DNA of 14,594 nucleotides from the NCBI GenBank assembly GCA_038229875.1, contig JBBROA010000101.1:1-14594 (forward strand), in the 5' to 3' direction. Numbering within the stretch: the stretch's first letter is position 1; every line of letters begins with the position of its first letter. The position numbers and the translations under genes were made by a program. This document shows, one piece after another, positions 1-6,076 of the stretch. The notes below the pieces were generated by a model, which saw nothing but the letters and a program-made list of their open reading frames with translations, did no database searches and was not told the DNA's origin. This stretch comes from JALYUA01 sp038229875 (lineage in GTDB: Bacteria > Acidobacteriota > Thermoanaerobaculia > UBA5066 > Gp7-AA6).

Positions 1-1
1 C

Positions 2-64
2 ATCATCGTCCTCGTGGTTCTATTCGGCGGCGGCGGGTACTGGTTCCGCGGGCGGCGCCGGTAG
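2..64 (+). CDS. C-terminal end of a small membrane protein (partial)
   Basis: The window opens inside a gene. The frame beginning at base 2 reads IIVLVVLFGGGGYWFRGRRR and ends at TAG (62-64). This is a hydrophobic run, a glycine patch with aromatic residues, and an arginine-rich tail. Such an ending is typical of very short single-span inner-membrane proteins with a positively charged cytoplasmic end. The start and most of the protein lie outside the window, so the family cannot be named. The gene is convergent with the OmpA-family gene and is followed by a strong hairpin. Confidence 0.45.
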   Translation: MIVLVVLFGGGGYWFRGRRR

Positions 65-84
65 AGCGGGCCTCAGAATGAAAC

Positions 85-115
85 GACCAGGGCGCGTGGA
101 CCACGCGCCCTGGTC
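85..115. terminator. Strong hairpin between convergent genes, likely bidirectional terminator
   Basis: A perfect 14-bp inverted repeat (85-98 and 102-115) encloses a 3-nt loop. It lies between the end of the partial plus-strand gene at 64 and the end of the minus-strand OmpA-family gene at 141. On the minus strand the stem is followed by a T-rich stretch (GTTTCATTCT). On the plus strand it is followed by a pyrimidine-rich stretch (TTCCCTCCC). It probably terminates the minus-strand gene, and perhaps both. Confidence 0.75.
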
Positions 116-140
116 TTCCCTCCCGAGCGCCTCGACCTTC

Positions 141-1886
141 TTACGAAGCCGGGGTCGCGACGACACCCTCCGCCAGAACCACTTCGACGCGCCGGTTACG
201 CGCACGACCGGCGGCGGTGGCGTTCGACGCCACCGGGTACCGAGGGCCATAACCCTCTGCCATGATCCGCGAGCTTCCGATCCCCTGCTTCTGCAGGAAC
301 GCCGACACGGCGGCCGCGCGGTTGCGCGACAGCCTGGTGTTGACCGCGGCCGTGCCGGTCGCATCGGTGTATCCCTCGATGCGCAGGTTCATGTCTGGGA
401 AAACGGAGAGCACGCCCGCCATCTTGGCCAGCGCGACTTGAGCGGATGTCTTCAATGTGGTGCGGCCGGTCTCGAAGAGAATCCCCGGCAGGCTCACGAC
501 GATCCCGCGCGCGGTGGTGCGGGTGGTCGCGACCCCGGCGAGAGCGCCGGAGAGCCGCTGCTGCAGCGCGTCCCGATCCTTCTGGACGCGGTCGCGGTCC
601 GCGGCGAGAGATTCCTTCTCGGCCGAGAGCTGAGTTTTGTCGGCGGAGAGCTGGGTCTTCTCCGTCTCCAGCGCCGCAGCCTGCCGCCCGGCCTCGGCGC
701 GGGCGCGTTCCGCCGCGTTCTTCTGCTCTTCGAGCGCAGCCGCCTGTTGGGCCGCGTCGACCTGGGCGCGCTCGGCGGCCCGCTTCTCGTCTTCGGCCTG
801 CCGGCGCAGCTCTTCCGAACGGCGCGACGATTCCTCGGCCCGGCGCGACGATTCCTCCGCGCGGCGTGAAACATCTTCCGCCTGGCGGCGCGCTTCGTCG
901 GACGCCATCATGGTCCGCTCGGCTTCCTGCTTCTCGCGGGCAAGCCGCTCCGCGGTCGCCTCGGACTCCGACTGCGCGCGCGCGGCCGAGTCCCGCTGCA
1001 TCTCCGCCTGACGGCGCGCGACTTCCGCCTCCGCGGCGGTGCGTTCCGCCCTTGCGGCCTGCCGTCCGAGCGCGTCGAGCTCCGCCCGGCGGCCGGCGGC
1101 GATCTCCGCCTCTTCTCTCTCGGCGACCGCCTTCCACATCGCCCTCGCCGCCGTGCTCACGAGACTCACCGTCCGGCGCGAGTAGTCGGCGACGACGCGG
1201 CTGCTCCCGCCTCCGCTCGCGGTGTTCGCGGCCTGCGCGAGCGTGGTCCTCGCCTCTTCCATCGACCGGGCGTCGTAGTTCGCGATCCCGGCACGCTCCG
1301 CCGTCTGGTAGATCCGTCGCGCCTGATAAAGCTCGAGCGGCTCGCGCTCGCGGTATCGCAGCGCTCCGACGGTTTCGACATCGCGCGACACCGCGGGCCG
1401 GAACGTCGAGAAGCTGAAGGCGGAATTCTTCGCATACTTCGATTTCACCGGCTGCGAGACGAAGACCACGAGGTCCGAAGGCCGCGACATCCCCGGAATC
1501 GGCTCGGCCGTCACCAGGATCGCGAACTCCTTCAACCCGGTCTGAAACCGGGACTTCCCGTTCTCGTCACGGCTCCAAAGTTCGCCAAGGTTCTGAGCGG
1601 TGCCGTCCCGCGCGACGGCCCAGACCACGTAGCTGTTGATCTGACCGCCGAACATCACCGCGGGCGCCAGATTCTTGAATTCGAGGTCGATCCGAGCCGA
1701 TGGCCCTTTCGCTTCCACGTCCCCTTCGAGCGTCGCTCCGGTGGGAGCGCGGCGAGTGGAGATGAACGGAACGTCCACGCTCTTTCTCTCGGGGAACTGC
1801 ACGGTGTTCAGCGTGACTTCGAACGCCAGGGCGCCAGAGGCAAAGGCTAGAGCCAGAAACAGCGCGGCCAAAAATCTCTTCGTCAT
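141..1886 (-). CDS. OmpA-family peptidoglycan-binding protein with DUF4398-like segment and long coiled coil
   Basis: A 581-residue exported protein. Residues 1-21 form a signal peptide ending in a typical AxA site (SGALA). An unassigned globular region follows to about residue 160. Around 180-250 the pattern YQARRIYQTAERAGIANYD resembles the DUF4398 segment often found ahead of OmpA domains. Residues about 250-445 are a highly charged Ala/Glu/Arg coiled coil with internal heptad duplications. Residues 461-571 are an OmpA C-terminal domain: GYTDATG holds D508, and NTRLSRNRA holds R523. The 15-residue spacing matches the diaminopimelate-binding Asp/Arg pair of E. coli OmpA. The protein therefore probably sits in the periplasm and binds peptidoglycan, with the coiled coil as a spacer. 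The ATG at 1886 has a good Shine-Dalgarno (AAGGAG, plus-strand 1893-1898, 6-nt gap). It stands alone and is divergent from the gene at 2140. Confidence 0.88.
   Translation of the reverse strand: MTKRFLAALFLALAFASGALAFEVTLNTVQFPERKSVDVPFISTRRAPTGATLEGDVEAKGPSARIDLEFKNLAPAVMFGGQINSYVVWAVARDGTAQNLGELWSRDENGKSRFQTGLKEFAILVTAEPIPGMSRPSDLVVFVSQPVKSKYAKNSAFSFSTFRPAVSRDVETVGALRYREREPLELYQARRIYQTAERAGIANYDARSMEEARTTLAQAANTASGGGSSRVVADYSRRTVSLVSTAARAMWKAVAEREEAEIAAGRRAELDALGRQAARAERTAAEAEVARRQAEMQRDSAARAQSESEATAERLAREKQEAERTMMASDEARRQAEDVSRRAEESSRRAEESSRRSEELRRQAEDEKRAAERAQVDAAQQAAALEEQKNAAERARAEAGRQAAALETEKTQLSADKTQLSAEKESLAADRDRVQKDRDALQQRLSGALAGVATTRTTARGIVVSLPGILFETGRTTLKTSAQVALAKMAGVLSVFPDMNLRIEGYTDATGTAAVNTRLSRNRAAAVSAFLQKQGIGSSRIMAEGYGPRYPVASNATAAGRARNRRVEVVLAEGVVATPAS
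820..861. repeat. 21-bp tandem duplication inside the coiled coil
   Basis: Two adjacent 21-bp copies (820-840 and 841-861) differ only near the right end. They encode the repeated seven-residue unit RRAEESS of the OmpA-family protein. A second, weaker 21-bp pair lies near 625-665 and encodes TQLSADK/TQLSAEK. Growth by whole heptads keeps the coiled-coil register and suggests the spacer length can vary between strains. Confidence 0.6.
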
Positions 1887-1924
1887 ATGAGTCTCCTTGG
1901 GGCCAATCTCTAATGTCCTCGAGT

Positions 1925-1947
1925 GAATCGTCGAATCGTCGAATCAC
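1925..1947. repeat. Short tandem repeat (8-bp unit GAATCGTC)
   Basis: Two exact copies of GAATCGTC and a third partial copy (GAATCAC) lie 39 nt upstream of the OmpA-family start codon. This is in the 253-bp divergent intergenic region that also serves the GlsB/YeaQ-type gene. It may be a simple-sequence tract or a regulator site. Nothing further supports either reading. Confidence 0.45.
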
Positions 1948-2065
1948 TTCACGTTGTCTGCGAGCGTACAAGCAAGATGCGCGCCCGTCCGCGGGGGCCG
2001 TCAGGCTCGCAGATACCCGCGGGCGATCCCGGGAATCGGATGTAGGCTGCCGCACAACGGTACTC

Positions 2066-2093
2066 GGTTCTCACCCAGGTTCTCATCGAGAAC
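2066..2093. promoter_or_regulatory. Operator-like palindrome GTTCTC-N3-GAGAAC with an extra half-site
   Basis: A perfect 6-bp inverted repeat with a 3-nt centre (2079-2093) is preceded by a further direct copy of GGTTCTCA (2066-2073). The direct copies start 12 bp apart, about one helical turn. The site is 47 bp before the GlsB/YeaQ-type ATG. Its geometry fits a dimeric repressor or activator site, but the regulator is unknown. It could also fold as a small RNA hairpin. Confidence 0.35.
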
Positions 2094-2139
2094 GCGCAGC
2101 TAGTGCGCAGGGTCGCTCCCCATAACGAAAGGAAGTCCC

Positions 2140-2409
2140 ATGTCCCTCGTCGCGTGGATCATCCTCGGTCTCATCGCGGGCTTCATCGCCAGTCAGATCG
2201 TGAACAGCCGCGGAGAGGGCCTCCTCGGCGACATCCTGCTCGGAGTCGTCGGTGCCGTCATCGGCGGATGGCTTTTCAAGGCTTTCGGCCGGGCCACGCA
2301 CACGCATCCGGTCCCTGGCATCTCCGGACTCAACTTCGAGAGCGTCGGCGTCGCAGTCGTCGGCGCGGTGGTGTTCCTGCTGATCTATCACGCGATCCGG
2401 CGGCGCTGA
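2140..2409 (+). CDS. GlsB/YeaQ/YmgE-family stress-response membrane protein
   Basis: An 89-residue protein with three hydrophobic segments (about 3-20, 28-48, 67-85). It carries the family hallmarks GLIAGFIAS, the glycine-rich GLLGDILLGVVGAVIGGWL and a short Arg-rich tail. Length and motifs match the transglycosylase-associated (GlsB/YeaQ/YmgE) family. These are small inner-membrane proteins linked to general stress in several bacteria, with no known biochemical activity. The ATG is supported by AAAGGAAG at 2128-2135. The gene is monocistronic and divergent from the OmpA-family gene. A palindrome at 2066-2093 may control it. Confidence 0.88.
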   Translation: MSLVAWIILGLIAGFIASQIVNSRGEGLLGDILLGVVGAVIGGWLFKAFGRATHTHPVPGISGLNFESVGVAVVGAVVFLLIYHAIRRR

Positions 2410-2584
2410 AGCGGGCCATTGCGATCCGGCGGCGGCTGGTGCCGTAGCGGTCGGGTCTGATACCCAAAGTGGCGCGACCAAAACGCCGCCCGCTCGCCCG
2501 CTTTTTTTCCTTCAGACGTTCGTCATGGACTCTTTCATCCGAGTCTCGCTTCTCACGGGCTGCTCTGCTCACTCTTCGGCGCAA

Positions 2585-2614
2585 CGTGACCATTTCGTGA
2601 GATTCGCCTGTCAT
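2585..2614 (+). promoter_or_regulatory. Candidate response-regulator box: two CGTGA repeats at 11-bp spacing
   Basis: CGTGA begins at 2585 and again at 2596, exactly 11 bp apart, followed by a -10-like TGTCAT at 2609-2614. The radical SAM start is at 2638. The same pentamer at the same spacing recurs three times before the Met-rich gene at 7605-7631. PhoB/OmpR-type regulators bind direct repeats with about one helical turn between units, often in place of a -35 box. The operon encodes such a regulator, so autoregulation is a reasonable inference. Confidence 0.4.
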
Positions 2615-2637
2615 CGTCCCGACCCGGGGGCCTTGCC

Positions 2638-3585
2638 ATGTCGACGACTCATCGCCTGCTTCCCGTTCACGAAACACTCGCGCACCGCGAGACGCTTCTC
2701 CACAAGTCCTGGGGGAGGCTCGACCCGCAATTCCGGACTCCGAATCAGGTTCTCGGCCGGCGGTCGACGATCGGGTGCGTCGCTCTCGAAATCACGCAGC
2801 GCTGCAACCTCGACTGTACGTTGTGCTACCTCTCGGAAAGTTCTCAGGCGGTCAAAGACCTCCCTGTCGACGTGATCTTCGAGCGGATCGGGCGGATCCG
2901 CGAGCGTTACGGGACAGGCACCAACGTTCAGGTGACAGGCGGCGACCCGACCCTGCGCCGCCGGGACGAGCTCGTCGCGATCGTCCGTCGGATCTCCGAG
3001 TCGGGCATGCGGCCCTCTCTACTCACCAACGGCATTCGCGCGACACGGGCGCTGCTCGGCGAGCTCGCGGCCGCGGGTCTCTTCGACGTAGCCTTCCACG
3101 TGGACACGACGCAGCGCCGAAACCGGTATCCGGACGAACAGGCCTTGAGCGCGGTGCGAGAGGAGTACATCGAGCGGGCGCGGGGACTGAAGATCGCGGT
3201 GATCTTCAATACGACCGTCCACGCCGGGAACCTCGAAGAGGTCCCCTCTCTCGTCCGCTTCTTCCTCCGACACTCCGACGTCGTCGGCATGGCCTCCTTT
3301 CAGGTGCACGCCGTCACGGGCCGCGGCGACTGGAAGGAGCGCTCCGCGAACGTAACGCCCGACGCGGTCGCTAAACGGATTCGAGAGGCCGTCGGGCTGC
3401 CGGCGCTGGCGTGGGACACGGCGCTCGTCGGGCATCCCCCTGCCACCAGGCGACGATGCTCGCGACCGTGGGCGAGGAAGCGGCGGACTTGCTCACCGAC
3501 CGGCCTCTGTACGAGCGCTTCCTCCAGGAGTTCCGGCACGTGCTCTTCGACCGCCGCAACGTGCGGAGCACGGCGCGCCGGGTGA
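2638..3585 (+). CDS. Radical SAM enzyme, N-terminal part (gene interrupted by frameshift near 3436-3440)
   Basis: The frame from ATG 2638 encodes a radical SAM core. The cluster motif CNLDCTLC supplies C56, C60 and C63 for the [4Fe-4S] cluster that binds S-adenosylmethionine. GGDP (101-104) is the SAM-contact motif, and LLTNG (128-132) is a typical strand end. The genuine sequence runs to about GHPP (residue 267). After the C5 run at 3436-3440 it changes to Arg/Ser-rich out-of-frame translation that ends at 3585. The natural continuation is in the frame ending at 3926 (next entry). The joined protein would be about 428 residues. No clear Shine-Dalgarno precedes the ATG, so the start is less certain than the domain. 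It is the first gene of a tight operon with DUF3179 and a two-component system. The family looks COG1964/Tes-like, and the substrate is unknown. Confidence 0.8.
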   Translation: MSTTHRLLPVHETLAHRETLLHKSWGRLDPQFRTPNQVLGRRSTIGCVALEITQRCNLDCTLCYLSESSQAVKDLPVDVIFERIGRIRERYGTGTNVQVTGGDPTLRRRDELVAIVRRISESGMRPSLLTNGIRATRALLGELAAAGLFDVAFHVDTTQRRNRYPDEQALSAVREEYIERARGLKIAVIFNTTVHAGNLEEVPSLVRFFLRHSDVVGMASFQVHAVTGRGDWKERSANVTPDAVAKRIREAVGLPALAWDTALVGHPPATRRRCSRPWARKRRTCSPTGLCTSASSRSSGTCSSTAATCGARRAG

Positions 3586-3926
3586 TCCTCCGCGCGTTTG
3601 CGAACCCGTTCTGGATCGCGCGGGGCGGAGCGTTCCTGATCCGCAAGCTCTGGTCCGTGAGGAAGGCGCTCTGGAGGCGGGAGAGGATCGGAAAGATGAC
3701 GTTTTTCATCCACAACTTCATGGACGCCGCCGCGCTCGACCCCGAGCGGCTGCGCAACTGCTCCTTTATGGTCATGACGGACGACGGCCCCGTTTCCATG
3801 TGCGAGCACAACGCCCGGCGTGAGGAGTTCATCCGAAAGCCCGTGTCGCTCGGGCGCCATGCGGGGGCCGAGAAATTCTTCGATCCCGTCACCGGCCGGA
3901 TCGCCGGCACGATCGGGACCGCTTGA
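3411..3926 (+). pseudogene. Radical SAM enzyme, C-terminal part (displaced frame)
   Basis: This open frame carries the rest of the preceding enzyme. True homology probably begins at CHQATM (3441), directly after the C5 run. The codons from GTG 3411 to there are only the open part of the frame. It contains three cysteines spaced like an auxiliary iron-sulfur site: CHQ at 3441, RNCSF and SMCEHN near the end. Between them is the pattern FIHNFMDAAALDPERLRNC, then DDG, then C-x-x-N. From memory this resembles the C-terminal region of COG1964 proteins such as archaeal Tes (MJ0619). One added C, or two removed, in the run would fuse it to the N-terminal part. It ends TGA at 3924-3926, overlapping the next start as TTGA. 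It is either a sequencing error or a genuine broken gene. Confidence 0.7.
3436..3440 (+). other. Frameshift site (C5 homopolymer)
   Basis: Five C residues mark the point where sensible protein sequence moves from frame 1 (…ALVGHPP) to frame 3 (CHQATMLATV…). A 6-C run would read GHPPCHQ and a 3-C run would read GHPCHQ. Homopolymers are common indel sites in both assembly and replication. No slippery heptamer or downstream structure typical of programmed -1 frameshifting is evident. Confidence 0.7.
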
Positions 3927-5377
3927 TTCAGGGAAATTTCGAGCGGCGCGAGCCGCGTGCCCCCGGACGGCGGCTTCCAGCGAGGCATATCGTGTTTGTG
4001 ATCGCGCCCCTGCTGGGTCTCCTCGGCGCCCGCGCCATCGCCGGATCTCCCGGCCCGGTCGACGAGGCGCATGCCAGAGACCTACTCGTCCGGCTTCTAT
4101 CGGCCGATGAAGGCACACGGGGCACCGCGCGAGTCGGCATCATTCGGTCGGGCGATCGGGCGATGATCCCCGCGCTGGTCGACGCGCTTTTTTTCGCTTC
4201 GCGGGACGGCCGGCGCGACGTCGTGTCCTGCCTCGAATCGCTGTCCGGCGAGCACCTCGGAGGAAACTACCGGTACTGGTTCGAATGGCTCGGTGGCCAC
4301 GAGGGCATCCGTCCCGCGCCCTGGTACCGGCAATGGAAGGCCGCTATCTTTTCGCGAATCGATCCCGCGTTCGCCCGCTTCCTCGATCCCTCTCTGCCTC
4401 TGACAATCCGTCCGGAGGAAATCGTCTGGGGCGGCGTGAAGAAGGACGGCATTCCCGCGCTGCGCGACCCTGCAACCGTTCCCGCCGGAGAGGCCACGTA
4501 CTTGGACGCGAATGAAGCGGTCTTCGGGATCGCGCTCGGGGGCTCCTTCCGCGCTTATCCGCAGCGAATTCTCGACTGGCACGAGATGGTCAACGACCGA
4601 TTGGGCGGCGAGCCCTTTTCAATCTCCTACTGCACGCTCTGCGGCTCCGCGATCGCCTATGCGACCTCCCGGCCCGACGGTCCGCCGTACGTCTTCGGCT
4701 CGTCGGGATTGCTCTACCGGTCGAACAAGCTCATGTACGACGAGGCCACGCTGTCACTCTGGAGCAACCTGACCGGCGAGCCAATTGGAGGACGCCTCGT
4801 CGCGCGCGGCATCGCGCTTCCCGTTCTGCCGATCACGGTCACGACCTGGGGCGACTGGAAGACGCGTCACCCGGAGACGACCGTTCTCGCCATCAAAACC
4901 GGATTCTCGCGCGACTACACCCCGGGGGCCGCCTACGGAAAATACTTTGCCAGCCCCGAGACGATGTTTCCCGTCTGGAAGCGCGACCCGGCGCTCGAGC
5001 CGAAGGCTGTCGTCTTCACGATCCGCCGGGGCACCGCCGCCCGCGCGTACCCCCTCGAACTCCTCTTCCGGGAACGGGTGGTCAACGACGAGGTCGCCGC
5101 GGAGAACATCGTCCTCGCCGCCGATCGCACTACGGGCGCCGTGCGGGCGTATCGCCGCGGCGGCCGCCGATTTGGCGAAGGGCCGGGCGGCCGATTGGTC
5201 GAGCTGTCGACGGGAAAGCTCTGGGAGATCCGGGAAGAGGTCCTCGTTCCGGTGACCGGTGGCGAAAACCCGGCTTCCTCGGACGAGCTGGCGCGGATAC
5301 CGGGTCACCGCGCCTTCTGGTTCGGCTGGTACGCCTTCTTCCCCGAGACCTCTCTTTACGCCGGCTGCAATGACTAA
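3923..5377 (+). CDS. DUF3179 domain-containing exported protein
   Basis: A 484-residue protein. It begins with a basic N-terminus and a hydrophobic stretch (23-36) ending in ARAIA-G, so it is likely exported or membrane anchored. Residues about 45-125 look HEAT-like and helical. The DUF3179 domain covers about 190-475, with DWHEMVND (218-225), SYCTLCGSA (C237, C240), FGSSGLLYRSNKLMYD (258-273), SLWSNLTGE and TTWGDWKTRHP. The DUF3179 family has no established function. The conserved CxxC suggests metal or thiol chemistry, which is inference. The TTG at 3923 overlaps the upstream stop (TTGA), indicating translational coupling; an in-frame GTG near 3991 is an alternative that would shorten the signal region. 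The 3' end overlaps the response regulator by 8 nt. Confidence 0.85.
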   Translation: MIQGNFERREPRAPGRRLPARHIVFVIAPLLGLLGARAIAGSPGPVDEAHARDLLVRLLSADEGTRGTARVGIIRSGDRAMIPALVDALFFASRDGRRDVVSCLESLSGEHLGGNYRYWFEWLGGHEGIRPAPWYRQWKAAIFSRIDPAFARFLDPSLPLTIRPEEIVWGGVKKDGIPALRDPATVPAGEATYLDANEAVFGIALGGSFRAYPQRILDWHEMVNDRLGGEPFSISYCTLCGSAIAYATSRPDGPPYVFGSSGLLYRSNKLMYDEATLSLWSNLTGEPIGGRLVARGIALPVLPITVTTWGDWKTRHPETTVLAIKTGFSRDYTPGAAYGKYFASPETMFPVWKRDPALEPKAVVFTIRRGTAARAYPLELLFRERVVNDEVAAENIVLAADRTTGAVRAYRRGGRRFGEGPGGRLVELSTGKLWEIREEVLVPVTGGENPASSDELARIPGHRAFWFGWYAFFPETSLYAGCND

Positions 5378-6074
5378 ACGAATCCTCGTCGTCGAGGACG
5401 ATCGGGACATCGGGCGGCTGCTCCAGATCCACCTGCGCGACGCGGGCTGGGATGCGGACCTTTCGGCGAACGGCCAGGAAGGCCTCGACCTGGCGCTGGC
5501 GGGCGGCTACGACCTCGTCGTCCTCGACCTCACGCTGCCCGGTCTTGGAGGCCTCGAGATCTGCCGCCGCCTCCGGGAGCAGCCGCCCTGGGTCCCGATC
5601 CTGATGCTGACGGCCAGGTCCTCCGAGGCCGATCGCGTGCTGGGACTCGAGGTCGGGGCCGACGACTACCTCGTCAAGCCTTTCAGCGTCCGCGAACTCA
5701 TGGCCCGGGCGCGGGCTCTTTTCCGCCGGGTCGAAGCCACGAGAGGGGAATCCCAGAGCCACACCCTCACCTTCGGCGACCTGACGATCGACGCCCGGAA
5801 GAGGCGGGTGTTGCTGAACGGCAAAGAGGTCGAGTTGACGGCGCGGGAGTTCGATCTCCTCCATCACTTCGCGCAACATCCGGGGCGGGTCTATACACGC
5901 AGTGAGCTTCTCGACGCCGTGTGGGGCTACGGGCACGAGGGTTACAGCCACACGGTCAACTCGCACATCAACCGGCTTCGAGCCAAGATCGAGGAGGACC
6001 CCTCCCGGCCTCGTTACATCCGGACGGTGTGGGGCGTGGGTTACAAGTTTCGCGAGACCGTGGCTCAGGAATAG
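5370..6074 (+). CDS. OmpR/PhoB-family response regulator
   Basis: A 234-residue two-domain regulator. The receiver domain (about 3-118) has the acidic pair D10/D11, phosphoacceptor D53 (VVLDLTLPG), switch T81 and K103 (VKPF). The C-terminal winged-helix domain (about 135-230) has LTAREFDLLHHFA, the recognition-helix region SHTVNSHINRLRAKIE and IRTVWGVGYKF. It is phosphorylated by the kinase encoded 2 nt downstream and should bind tandem direct repeats as a dimer. The start ATG at 5370 lies inside the DUF3179 gene (8-nt overlap), and the protein begins MTKRILVVEDD as the family does. Candidate targets in this window are the CGTGA repeats at 2585-2600 and 7605-7631. Confidence 0.95.
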   Translation: MTKRILVVEDDRDIGRLLQIHLRDAGWDADLSANGQEGLDLALAGGYDLVVLDLTLPGLGGLEICRRLREQPPWVPILMLTARSSEADRVLGLEVGADDYLVKPFSVRELMARARALFRRVEATRGESQSHTLTFGDLTIDARKRRVLLNGKEVELTAREFDLLHHFAQHPGRVYTRSELLDAVWGYGHEGYSHTVNSHINRLRAKIEEDPSRPRYIRTVWGVGYKFRETVAQE

Positions 6075-6076
6075 CC

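Noticed and set aside
78..869. 263-codon plus-strand frame and the overlapping plus-strand frame to 1417
   Set aside because: They are antisense to the OmpA-family coiled coil. The long open frames come from high GC and the Ala/Glu/Arg codons of the real gene.
2392..2434. 14-bp direct repeat GCGATCCGGCGGCG at 2392 and 2421 as an attachment site
   Set aside because: It is a short local GC-rich duplication across the stop of the GlsB/YeaQ-type gene. There is no integrase, tRNA end or inserted segment between the copies.
2471..2508. T7 run at 2502-2508 as a terminator for the GlsB/YeaQ-type gene
   Set aside because: The T tract is present, but the GC-rich sequence directly before it does not fold into a hairpin. 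The nearest stem (GGCG/CGCC) is 4 bp and 14 nt away.
3430..3445. Programmed -1 frameshifting in the radical SAM gene
   Set aside because: The run is only five C residues, does not make an X-XXY-YYZ heptamer in the right phase, and no stimulatory structure is evident. An indel is simpler.
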